NCBI GenBank assembly: GCA_003353825.1
Contig: PIVW01000119.1
Span: 1-13,177, forward strand
Source of the DNA: Chloroflexota bacterium
GTDB lineage: Bacteria > Chloroflexota > Anaerolineae > J102
Reading direction: 5' to 3'
Length of the DNA stretch: 13,177 nt
The translations under genes and the position numbers were made by a program. The stretch's first letter is position 1, and each line of letters opens with the position of its first letter. This document shows, in pieces, positions 6,639 to 13,177 of the stretch. The notes below the pieces were generated by a model. The model was not told where the DNA came from. It ran no database searches and worked only from the letters and a program-made list of their open reading frames with translations.

Positions 6639-7589
6639 CTAGCGTGAGGAAAGTGTCGGCGGCCCGCCTGTACCAGGTTTGCCCTCTTGCTGGTTGAAGT
6701 AAACACGTTGGGTGGGATAAGCGAAATCCAGGTCGGCTTCTCGCGCAAACGATCGCAAGATATCTTCCCAAATCGCTTGCCGTATCGCCCGGCGCCCTCG
6801 CACTTCGACGATATAACGCATGCTGATCTCTACGCCGATGTCCACGACGTCGGTAAACACCTTTGGGGCAAAGGTGTCGGTAGTAAGGCGGAACTTCGTC
6901 GTTGCCCTATCTACCTGCTTCATAGCTTCAGGTGCGAAATCTGTGGTATGGCGGTTGACGATGTCGATTATGAGTTCCTTAGCTTTTTCCCAGTCACTCT
7001 CAAAAGTTACAACAACCGGGATCTCGTCCCACACGTATTCAAACCCCAGGGTGGCATTGGCAACGGGTTTGATAAAAACGAAATTGTTGGGGATATGTAC
7101 AAGCCTACCTGTGGGTTGCTCAGCGCCCACGTCCCTACCGACTTCGGCAAGAGAAAAGATGAAGGGTGTAATGTTTGCGACATCACCGCGTACGTTATCA
7201 ACTTCAATTCGATCCCCAAGAACAAAGGGCCTGCGACCCACTATATACACCCACCCCGCGATATTGGTGAGGGGATCTCGTAGTGCTACGGCGATTCCGG
7301 CCAATACCAGGCCAAGCAGAGTTGCCAGACTGCCAATAAATTCCCACCAGAGGGCGCCAATAGTGAAAAACCCGAAGACCCCGATGGTGTAACTCGCCAC
7401 TTTGCTCCAACGGAAGCGTGCTTGCGCCGACAGGTCGCGATGTCGGATATAGCGCACGGCCATCCTGTTGGCAATCCAGAACAGGGCTACGAGGATGACG
7501 GAGAAGACCAGCTTCTGAATAACGGCGGTCTGGTCGGTTTGTAATGATATTGAGTTAAGAAAATCGGTATAGACAGTCGTCGGATCCAT
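6639..7589 (-). CDS. MscS-family mechanosensitive ion channel
   Basis: The product is 316 aa. Three membrane segments are visible: about 23-44, 65-86, and the pore-lining TM3 at about 88-115 (LLGLVLAGIAVALRDPLTNIAGWVYI). The MscS beta-domain follows directly (RRPFVLGDRIEVDNVRGDVANI, 119-140, then the HIPNN motif at 165-169), and an alpha/beta C-terminal domain runs to about 297. This is a minimal MscS core with three membrane helices and no large N-terminal sensor domain. By family it is a cytoplasmic-membrane channel opened by membrane tension to release solutes on osmotic downshock; some members conduct specific ions. It starts 30 nt after the DUF362 stop, with no clear promoter between them, so the two are probably co-transcribed. 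No strong ribosome site is seen. Confidence 0.9.
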   Translation of the reverse strand: MDPTTVYTDFLNSISLQTDQTAVIQKLVFSVILVALFWIANRMAVRYIRHRDLSAQARFRWSKVASYTIGVFGFFTIGALWWEFIGSLATLLGLVLAGIAVALRDPLTNIAGWVYIVGRRPFVLGDRIEVDNVRGDVANITPFIFSLAEVGRDVGAEQPTGRLVHIPNNFVFIKPVANATLGFEYVWDEIPVVVTFESDWEKAKELIIDIVNRHTTDFAPEAMKQVDRATTKFRLTTDTFAPKVFTDVVDIGVEISMRYIVEVRGRRAIRQAIWEDILRSFAREADLDFAYPTQRVYFNQQEGKPGTGGPPTLSSR

Positions 7590-7619
7590 CTGGTTTGCGA
7601 TTGTCAGGGCGATACTAGC

Positions 7620-9062
7620 TTATAATTCGAGGCCGGCGTCTGGCAAGCTTTCAGCCGAGTCTGTGCCCGTTGCGCTGTTATCTTTTCGGCGCAAGCGCAT
7701 CAGCAAGATGAGCAGAATTGGCAGAACGGCCAGGAGGACTGCAATCGCCATGCCGGTCGAGCGCGCCTGCGAGCCCTGCTGCATGTAATATTGATCGTGA
7801 CTGCGCCGTCGCCTGGCCGTCACTTCAGGCGCTTCTTTGACGGCAAGCCACAAGATGCGGAAGGATTCGAAAAAGGCGGCCATTCCCGCGGTTTGCAGTT
7901 CCGGTGCTTCATCCCCGACATCGGCAAAGCCCTGATCATCGGGGGTGACAGTATCCCAGTTTCGGAAGAGCCGCCCCCAGTTGCTCTGCAGAGCTGCTTC
8001 CATTTTCTTCTTGCCGATAAATGGGTACCAGAATGTGTCGTGATAAAGTACCGATGCCAGATAACTCCACGGCGCCAGAACGGTTTTCAGAGACCATTCC
8101 AACGGCCCTTTGAGTGGCCCCCAGTAGATCTTGTGTTGCATGCGCGAGGCAAAGGTCATCTTTTGGAATGGGCCCGCAAAGTGCCAGTTTTGCCGGCCTA
8201 CATCTTCATCTCCAACGATCTCTATCTCATCAGGATCACCACAGCCCAATCCCATCTCATGGGCCAAACGGATGTATTTGATGGACATGGGGTCAATACC
8301 CATCATCTTGGCTGCGGCGGCGTCGATGGCTACCTGATCATCACTGGCGAGCATGACGTTTTTGACATAGGGGATCATGCAACGAGGTCCTGGACCATCC
8401 CCGGCGAAGGTGCCATCCATCACGGCAAACACGCCACGATGGATTTTCTGCTGGATCATGAGCAAATCCACCAGAGTTTCGTGGATGACGGGATGTGTCC
8501 AATGTCTGCGCTCGTTGAGTAGTCCACCGAAAGCATTCTTCATGGCCCCGGTCGTTGTGGTGAAGATGTGCGTCTTCACGGTGGGCAGATGGATGATATT
8601 CTCACCAATAAAACGTTTGGGGATGTAGAAACCGCCCGGGAAAACCTGGTTGAGAACCAGGAAGTTATCGGTAAGATCGCCCACCGCTTCGCTGATATGA
8701 ATCCACTCTTCGCCTTCTTCGTAGAGATGCACGTTGCGAAGATCATGTGCCCGCACGACATTGACCTGTTTGTTTTCAGCCTCGCCCAGATAGGCATCGA
8801 TAACGACGGTGCGGTTGTGGCAAGCGTGGATAAGGTCCTTGTCGTAGCCGTCTTGTAGCATGCTTTGTAACACGCCTTCCATCTGCCAGGGGGTCGTCGA
8901 ACTGCCTGGATAAAAGAAATGCCAGGAGATATTGATTTTGAGTGCTGTATCCACATCTTTTGCCACCACATTCTGATAATCGGCCAGATTCATCAAGCGA
9001 TGATAGTCTGCCAATACAGTACGTGGCGAGGTGCGCAAAACAGCAACTTTACTCGAACTCAT
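7620..9062 (-). CDS. DUF362 domain protein with C-terminal membrane anchor
   Basis: The product is 480 aa; the ATG at 9062 has an AGAGGA ribosome site. The DUF362 core spans about residues 40-290, with LPTVKTHIFTTTTGAMKNAFGGL (159-181), the acidic/glycine motif MDGTFAGDGPGPR (215-227) and DDQVAIDAAAAKMMGID (241-257). DUF362 proteins are widespread, often carry ferredoxin-type 4Fe-4S motifs, and have no agreed activity. No CxxCxxC cluster is seen here, so this is the variant without an iron-sulfur domain. Residues about 437-456 form one membrane helix, flanked by RRRR (417-420) and RLRRK (456-460), with a short acidic tail. The body is therefore probably cytoplasmic and tethered at its C-terminus. 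It is the first gene of a pair with the MscS channel. Confidence 0.88.
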   Translation of the reverse strand: MSSSKVAVLRTSPRTVLADYHRLMNLADYQNVVAKDVDTALKINISWHFFYPGSSTTPWQMEGVLQSMLQDGYDKDLIHACHNRTVVIDAYLGEAENKQVNVVRAHDLRNVHLYEEGEEWIHISEAVGDLTDNFLVLNQVFPGGFYIPKRFIGENIIHLPTVKTHIFTTTTGAMKNAFGGLLNERRHWTHPVIHETLVDLLMIQQKIHRGVFAVMDGTFAGDGPGPRCMIPYVKNVMLASDDQVAIDAAAAKMMGIDPMSIKYIRLAHEMGLGCGDPDEIEIVGDEDVGRQNWHFAGPFQKMTFASRMQHKIYWGPLKGPLEWSLKTVLAPWSYLASVLYHDTFWYPFIGKKKMEAALQSNWGRLFRNWDTVTPDDQGFADVGDEAPELQTAGMAAFFESFRILWLAVKEAPEVTARRRRSHDQYYMQQGSQARSTGMAIAVLLAVLPILLILLMRLRRKDNSATGTDSAESLPDAGLEL

Positions 9063-9092
9063 GCTGTATTTCCTCTGTAGATATCCTGCCCA

Positions 9093-9112
9093 CGCCGAGA
9101 ATATTGTCGGCG
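9093..9112 (-). promoter_or_regulatory. Leader hairpin upstream of the DUF362 gene
   Basis: A perfect 6-bp stem CGCCGA / TCGGCG with an 8-nt AT-rich loop, about 18 bases upstream of the ribosome site. It might tune translation or mRNA stability. No good promoter hexamers were found further upstream. Confidence 0.3.
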
Positions 9113-9246
9113 AATGCCAGTTTCACACGACGCGAACAGGTTCTTGAAATGATATGACTTAATGCTGATCATCCTACTCTTGTTTCTTCTAATCACGATA
9201 AAGTGCTTCCGAAGCGTACTGGAATTTCTGCGCCAAGGTCTTTGTC

Positions 9247-9345
9247 TCAAGGTGAGACGCTACATGAATAGGCATTGCCTGTCAAGAACAGATTGCCATG
9301 TGGAAGTGCATCCAGCTTTTGGATGAGATCGGGATAGCCATCTTG
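9247..9345 (-). pseudogene. Possible remnant of an FAD-dependent oxidoreductase C-terminus
   Basis: A 32-codon frame ending in TGA reads GYPDLIQKLDAL followed by GNLFLTGNAY. The pattern LxxL-x(3-5)-GNLFLxGxA is what one sees near the C-terminus of flavin amine oxidases and protoporphyrinogen oxidases, where it closes the FAD site. An in-frame stop lies just upstream and there is no start codon, so if the resemblance is real this is a decayed fragment. The rest of the 9063-9393 gap shows no gene. Confidence 0.35.
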
Positions 9346-9391
9346 CCCAATCTATCGAGGTCTCCGCAGTACCTTTGTGAAAAGTGTAGAC

Positions 9392-9422
9392 AAAAACAGG
9401 CCGCCTTAGAGACGACCTGTTT
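9392..9422 (-). terminator. Intrinsic terminator of the PKD/META protein gene
   Basis: On minus-strand RNA, AAACAGGUCGUC, loop UCUAA, GGCGGCCUGUUU form a 12-bp stem with two U-G pairs, ending in UUUUUG. It begins 26 nt after the stop codon. The G-U pairs favour the minus strand. Confidence 0.85.
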
Positions 9423-9448
9423 GCAGGATTGGTTCCTCAGTCAGGGTA

Positions 9449-10996
9449 CTATTGAGACTCGACGGTAAGGGTCGAAGCGTCGACATAGGACAGTGCGGCG
9501 CCCGCTGTAGCCATAGAAAGCGTGTTACCATTGATCGTGTAACTGCTAGCACTCTGAATGTTAGTGAGATATTGAGCTTCTTGAGCCATGACATCGTCGG
9601 CACAGGCTGAACGGGTGACTGTGAGGCCCGAGACCGTGATGCCGCCACTCAAACTATCAGCTGTCGTTACATAGCTGCCAGAGTAGTCATTACAACCGCT
9701 GAATCCACTCAATTTACCACGATCGAACTGAGCTGTGATCTCGGTGCCGGGCAGAACCTGCGTCAAAGACCACGAAGTATTCTCCACTGAGGAATTCACG
9801 GTCGTTTCCATACTGGCTGTATTACTCAGGCCATTCTCATCGGTTACGGTGAGGGTAACGGTGTAGCGGCCAGGTGTATCAAAGGTTGTGTTGACGAGGA
9901 CATCATCGCGCCCGGAGTTAGTCTTACCATCGCCGAAGTCCCAGGTATAGTTGGTGATATCACTGCTTCCGGGCACGGATCCGCTGGCATCGTAGGTTAC
10001 TTGCTCGCCCACAACCGCTTGTGAGGGGCCGGTAATAACGGCTGTGGGGCCGGTTTGTGGCAGATCACTAATGACGATCTCTGTCGTCGTATTACCGCTC
10101 AAACCGATGTTGTCGGTGACAGTGAGCGTGACTTTGTAGGTGCCAGACTTGCCATAAACATGCTGCACTACGGCCCCGCTACCCGAGGTACGGTCGCCGA
10201 AATCCCAACTGTAGTTGACGATGGGGTTTTCGCCGAAGGATTCGCTGCCATTGAAGTTGACCGTCTCGCCCACTACGGCAGATGTGGGTGCACTGATGGC
10301 GGCAGTGGGGGCTTCCGGTTCTGGGCTGGGTTCAGGTGCGCTGATATCGATGCGCATGCTGGCGTTATCGCTCAGGCCTTTGTCGTCGACAACCGTGAGA
10401 GTGACAGTATAGTTGCCGGGATTATTGTAGATGTGCTGAACCACAGCGCCTCTCGCGCCTGTGCCATCTCCGAAGTCCCAATCATAGCTGACTATGGGTA
10501 CGGCTCCGGCGGATCCGCTGCCGTCGAAAGTGATCGGAATGCCAACAATGCCGGTATTGGGCGCGTAGATGACGGCTGTGGGGGGATTACCGGGCTCTGG
10601 AGTAGGAACAGGGGTTGGGATCGGGGCAGGTGTCGGTGTTTCCGCGCTTCCACCTAGACCGAGTCCAAGGGTTGATGCCAGGGCAAAACAGAGCAATGCC
10701 ACCAGGATAATGATCACACCCCCCAGGATCATGGTGGTACGATTATGTTCGGCATGCTGTTTCTCTTCTGGGCTTGCTGCAAGTACCGGCGCGGTTTCTG
10801 CTGCTTCCGTGACCGCGTCTTCCGCCACCGCGTCTTCCATCACCGCGTCTTCCATCACCGCGTCTTCCGCCACCGCGTCTTCCATCACCGCGTCTTCCGC
10901 CACCGCGTCTTCCATCACCGCGTCTGTTCCACCTTCTTGGGACGTGTCTTGTTCGATGGGTTCATTCTCAGCAGGATCTTGTTCGTTTTCTGCCAT
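9449..10996 (-). CDS. Membrane-anchored surface protein: acidic pentad repeat, TM, three PKD domains, META domain
   Basis: The product is 515 aa; the ATG at 10996 is preceded by a strong GGAGG. Order: an acidic N-terminus with an AVxED pentad repeat (26-65), one membrane helix (about 89-111), a Pro/Thr stalk (119-138, PTPAPIPTPVPTPEP), then three PKD domains, each with the WDFGD signature: 139-219 (WDFGDGT at 173), 230-310 (WDFGDRT at 264) and 317-400 (WDFGDGK at 352). A META (HslJ-like) domain follows at about 406-506, with TSWSL, GFSGCNDYSGSY (431-442) and TRSAC (461-465). With no cleavable signal, the helix should leave the acidic part in the cytoplasm and the PKD-META part outside. PKD domains are beta-sandwich spacers or binding modules; META domains are common in envelope proteins. 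Ligand and role are unknown. It is monocistronic and divergent from the MocR gene. Confidence 0.9.
   Translation of the reverse strand: MAENEQDPAENEPIEQDTSQEGGTDAVMEDAVAEDAVMEDAVAEDAVMEDAVMEDAVAEDAVTEAAETAPVLAASPEEKQHAEHNRTTMILGGVIIILVALLCFALASTLGLGLGGSAETPTPAPIPTPVPTPEPGNPPTAVIYAPNTGIVGIPITFDGSGSAGAVPIVSYDWDFGDGTGARGAVVQHIYNNPGNYTVTLTVVDDKGLSDNASMRIDISAPEPSPEPEAPTAAISAPTSAVVGETVNFNGSESFGENPIVNYSWDFGDRTSGSGAVVQHVYGKSGTYKVTLTVTDNIGLSGNTTTEIVISDLPQTGPTAVITGPSQAVVGEQVTYDASGSVPGSSDITNYTWDFGDGKTNSGRDDVLVNTTFDTPGRYTVTLTVTDENGLSNTASMETTVNSSVENTSWSLTQVLPGTEITAQFDRGKLSGFSGCNDYSGSYVTTADSLSGGITVSGLTVTRSACADDVMAQEAQYLTNIQSASSYTINGNTLSMATAGAALSYVDASTLTVESQ
10817..10921 (-). repeat. Seven tandem 15-bp units encoding AV(M/A)ED
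   Basis: Seven consecutive 15-bp units differ almost only at the codon for the third residue (ATG or GCG); an eighth, degenerate unit (AVTEA) follows. They encode an acidic cytoplasmic tract of the PKD/META protein. The near-identity at DNA level suggests recent expansion and likely length variation between strains. Confidence 0.9.
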
Positions 10997-11272
10997 GAGG
11001 ATTTAACCTCCTAAAGTAAGGTGCAATTCGTTTTTTCGTGTATAGCTTCAATGTCAGTCTTTGATTGCTGGTTTGATTAACCGGCGCATTCTAGCACAGC
11101 CCGGGTTTGGAGGCGAGGTTGTTGCTTGCAGGGAATGGGGACCTGGCCAGGCTGTTTGATGACCTTTTGTAATGAACTTCATCACGATTATAGCACAAAT
11201 TGTGGTTAGCGGGTTACTGATTGACTGTTACAGATCACTGCAAAGTGGACATTCAATCTGATGGGTTAAGGC

Positions 11273-11281
11273 TGTTATAAT
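11273..11281 (+). promoter_or_regulatory. Extended -10 promoter of the MocR gene, leaderless arrangement
   Basis: TGT-TATAAT (TGnTATAAT) ends seven bases before the ATG at 11289. The only 17-nt-spaced -35 candidate is weak (TTCAAT, 11253-11258), as is usual for extended -10 promoters. The start would fall at or next to the A of the ATG. The rest of the 292-bp divergent region contains the ribosome site of the PKD gene and no other clear feature. Confidence 0.6.
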
Positions 11282-11288
11282 AGTGTTT

Positions 11289-12803
11289 ATGTCGCAGCAA
11301 ATTCGTATCGAACTGGAACGAAGCTCTTCGTTGCCGCTCTACCAGCAAATTAAGGCAGCACTGGCAGAGGCTATCGAGCGAGGTGATTTGCCGCCCCTGA
11401 CACGCTTGCCCGCCACCCGTAAGCTGGCCAAACAATTGGGTGTTAATCGCGTGACAGTCGTTACAGCTTACGCTGAACTCACCGCGGAAGGCTACATCGG
11501 CTCTCATGTGGGCCGTGGTAGTTTTGTACTTGATCGAGCTGCCCAGCAAGCTCGCTCGGGCAAGGGTATAGCACCGCCTAGCTTGCGAAATCCCAGCGAT
11601 TGGACGGCTCACAACTTTAACCGGGAGATGATGCGCCTGGCCCAGCAGCCGGATATCCTCTCCTTCGCACCGGGCATGCCTGCTACCGATCTTCTGCCTG
11701 CCAACGCCTATCGCCTGGCCCTCAATACAGTGCTGCGCCGCGATGGCCCCGAGATCCTGCAATATGGCCCACTTGAGGGCTATCCTCCTTTACATGGCGC
11801 CATCGCCCGCGAGATGGCCGGATTCGGTATTACAGCAGAGCCGGAACAACTGTTGGTGACCAGTGGCACCGAACAAGCCTTGGCGCTGGTGCTGCGCACT
11901 CTAATCAAACCCGGCGACACTATCCTCATCGAGCAACCAACCTACATGCATGTGCTCGATCTTTTGGCAGGCTCTGGTATTTTCGTGCAGCCAGTGCCGT
12001 GCGATGAAGATGGCATGCAACTGCACCTTCTACCCGCCCTTATCGAACGATATCAACCCAAACTGGTCTACCTTACGCCCACTTACCAAAATCCGACCGG
12101 GGTTTGCATGTCGCTCGACCGGCGTCTGGCGTTGCTGGCGTTGATAGCCAAACACAAGTTGTTAGTGTTGGAAGATGACGTTTATCGCCACCTTTGGTTG
12201 GATACACCCTCCCCTCAGTCGCTACGCGCACTCGATAGTGCCGACAATGTCATTTATACCAACGGATATTCCAAGTGTTTGCTGCCGGGCGCTCGTATCG
12301 GATACTTGCTTCCCCCAAAACGCTTGCTTGATGACCTGGCTGCTGCCCACCAGACGCTCGACATCACGGCCACCGAGCTGAACCAGCGCGCCCTGGCTGT
12401 CTATTTAGGAGGCGATCTCTTTGCAAAACATCTGCACCAATTGCGCCTCGCTTATCGAAGTCGCCGTCAGGCTATGTTCGATGCATTATCTCAGCATATG
12501 CCGCCTGGTACCCGCTGGACCCGACCCGAGGGCGGGCTATTCCTGTGGATACTACTCCCCTCCAACGGTCCTGGTGCGACCACGCTCTATGTACATGCTC
12601 TCGAATTAGGCGTTGCCTTTGCACCAGGCCATCTCTTCTATCTCCCCGGACAAGAGATGGCCCCGAGCGCGACCATGGCGACTGAGCCTCAACGTGGCGG
12701 GCATCGCTTGCGGTTGAATTACGCCCTTCATCCTCCTGATATCATCCAAGACGGTATCCGCCGCTTGGCCCTAGCTTGGCAGCGAGCAGCAGGCAGGGAG
12801 TAA
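11289..12803 (+). CDS. MocR-type transcriptional regulator (GntR HTH fused to class I aminotransferase)
   Basis: The product is 504 aa from the ATG at 11289; a GTG two codons upstream is also in frame. An N-terminal GntR winged helix (about 3-80: PLYQQIKAALAEAIERGDL, LPATRKLAKQLGVNRVTVV, GRGSFV) is followed by a fold-type I PLP aminotransferase domain (about 115-500). PLP-site residues are visible: NPTG (268-271), EDDVY (295-299) with the ring-contacting Asp, the Schiff-base lysine K329 in GYSKCLLPGARIGY, and the carboxylate-binding Arg in HRLRLNYA near the C-terminus. The catalytic set appears complete. MocR regulators use PLP or amino-acid adducts as effectors and often control PLP, GABA or amino-acid genes, usually divergent neighbours. 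Here the divergent gene is the PKD/META protein, an unusual potential target. Confidence 0.93.
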   Translation: MSQQIRIELERSSSLPLYQQIKAALAEAIERGDLPPLTRLPATRKLAKQLGVNRVTVVTAYAELTAEGYIGSHVGRGSFVLDRAAQQARSGKGIAPPSLRNPSDWTAHNFNREMMRLAQQPDILSFAPGMPATDLLPANAYRLALNTVLRRDGPEILQYGPLEGYPPLHGAIAREMAGFGITAEPEQLLVTSGTEQALALVLRTLIKPGDTILIEQPTYMHVLDLLAGSGIFVQPVPCDEDGMQLHLLPALIERYQPKLVYLTPTYQNPTGVCMSLDRRLALLALIAKHKLLVLEDDVYRHLWLDTPSPQSLRALDSADNVIYTNGYSKCLLPGARIGYLLPPKRLLDDLAAAHQTLDITATELNQRALAVYLGGDLFAKHLHQLRLAYRSRRQAMFDALSQHMPPGTRWTRPEGGLFLWILLPSNGPGATTLYVHALELGVAFAPGHLFYLPGQEMAPSATMATEPQRGGHRLRLNYALHPPDIIQDGIRRLALAWQRAAGRE

Positions 12804-12888
12804 AGTGCTGTTCGCGTGTTAGCTGGGCCGTGCTTTTTCTTGCCACCAGAATAAAAATGCCATAAGAACTTTGCGGCCGGCAGGAAAA

Positions 12889-13110
12889 TCACTGCGATTG
12901 GCACTGGCCGGCGACGATCTCGGATTCCCATTTATGCGCGTAAACTGGTGCGCCGCTCATTTCCTTCAGTGGCGCCATCCCACCCAGATATGAACAATGG
13001 GCGTGTGTCATTACGTCAACACAAGTTTCGAGCAAGGATATTGCCTTCCCGTATACTGTCTCGACTTTGGCCATTTTGTCATTATTGTCAAGTAAAGCAC
13101 CAAAAACCCG
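12889..13110 (-). pseudogene. Degenerate metallo-beta-lactamase-fold hydrolase fragment
   Basis: The open frame after an in-frame TAG at 13111-13113 reads LLDNNDKMAKVETVYG, then VMTHAHCSYLGGMAPLKEM and SGAPVYAHKWESEIVAG before a stop at 12889. It aligns by eye with the MBL core (...THAHxDHxGG...L...GAPVYAH..E..I.AG), but HxHxDH has become HAHCSY: the metal-binding Asp and third His are lost. An ATG at 13074 lacks a ribosome site, and the second half of the fold is missing. It is most simply a decayed gene. A small expressed protein cannot be ruled out. Confidence 0.55.
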
Positions 13111-13134
13111 CTAGGCTTACATAACAGTAGCCCA

Positions 13135-13174
13135 TATATAGTAGTTACCTTTTATAAAGTACTATATGTAGTAG
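13135..13174 (+). promoter_or_regulatory. Second copy of the paired direct repeats TAT(A/G)TAGTAG
   Basis: TATATAGTAG, 19 nt, ATATGTAGTAG: both half-sites and the spacing are identical to those upstream of the methylase (2891-2852, minus), but the 19-nt spacers differ. Relative to the element, a gene starting beyond the right edge on the plus strand would be placed as the methylase is. The spacer contains TATAAA, a possible -10-like box. Confidence 0.5.
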
Positions 13175-13177
13175 TCG

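Noticed and set aside
6300..6640. oriC beside rpmH
   Set aside because: No TTATNCACA boxes, no AT-rich unwinding region and no dnaA or dnaN nearby.
6412..6697. Small frames between the MscS gene and rpmH
   Set aside because: They read through the 66-bp palindrome and resemble no protein family.
6687..7283. 198-aa plus-strand open frame (and 6820-7392, 190 aa)
   Set aside because: Both lie antisense to the MscS channel gene, whose conserved motifs are unmistakable. They show no recognisable domain.
7791..8522. 243-aa plus-strand open frame
   Set aside because: Antisense shadow of the DUF362 gene.
9059..9250. 63-aa minus-strand frame upstream of the DUF362 gene
   Set aside because: It overlaps the DUF362 start and ribosome site, is rich in Arg/Ser with no family resemblance, and has no ribosome site of its own.
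10055..11006. Plus-strand frames of 200 and 145 aa with Ser/Ala-rich repeats
   Set aside because: Antisense to the PKD/META gene; their repetitive look comes from the AVxED and PKD repeats on the other strand.
11253..11762. 169-aa minus-strand frame
   Set aside because: Antisense to the GntR domain of the MocR gene.
12804..12845. Terminator after the MocR gene (T5 tract near 12835)
   Set aside because: No stable stem with complementary arms precedes the T tract.

Overview
The window looks like a chromosomal segment of a Chloroflexota-type bacterium (Anaerolineae or Caldilineae-like). This is inferred from protein flavour and gene content: a short basic rpmH, a rnpA-yidD-yidC-jag cluster, a MocR regulator, a PKD/META surface protein and a DUF362 protein. 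No 16S or other taxonomic marker is present. Most of the window is GC-balanced to GC-rich. The first ~3.2 kb is visibly AT-richer, and its single large gene belongs to the DNA-modification/defence class, so it is probably a later acquisition.

Left region (1-3370). A large N6-adenine DNA methyltransferase gene is read on the minus strand and runs off the left edge without a stop; 920 codons are visible. Upstream of it lie a pair of 10-bp direct repeats with a 30-bp period, a perfect ATATAC/GTATAT inverted repeat, a candidate sigma70 promoter and a ~128-bp MITE-like element with imperfect terminal inverted repeats. The direct-repeat pair, with identical half-sites and identical 19-nt spacing, recurs at the extreme right edge of the window (13135-13174), oriented towards whatever lies to the right. 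This is the most unexpected non-coding signal here.

Core operon (3337-6372, minus strand). The order is rpmH (bL34, too small for a standard ORF cutoff), rnpA, yidD, yidC, jag. A near-consensus promoter (TTGACG-N17-TATAAT) drives it and a GU-containing hairpin with a short U tract ends it. Right after the predicted transcription start there is a strong terminator-like hairpin followed by six U, then a second hairpin whose 3' half can also pair with the 5' arm of the terminator. This is an attenuator-like leader for ribosomal protein bL34 and the RNase P/membrane-insertion operon. The jag linker contains an 18-bp perfect inverted repeat translated in frame. The usual neighbours of this cluster (dnaA/oriC upstream, mnmE/mnmG downstream) are not seen.

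Middle region (6373-9448, minus strand). A 66-bp palindromic element lies upstream of the rpmH promoter. A probable two-gene operon follows: a DUF362 protein with a C-terminal membrane anchor, then, 30 nt downstream, an MscS-family channel. Between these and the next gene is a short remnant resembling the C-terminus of an FAD-dependent oxidoreductase.

Right region (9394-13177). A minus-strand gene encodes a single-pass membrane protein with an acidic AVxED pentad repeat, a Pro/Thr stalk, three PKD domains and a META domain, with its own terminator. It diverges from a plus-strand MocR-type (GntR-aminotransferase) regulator that appears to be leaderless, with an extended -10 box seven bases before the ATG. 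After it comes a degenerate metallo-beta-lactamase-fold fragment on the minus strand, then the second copy of the direct-repeat element.
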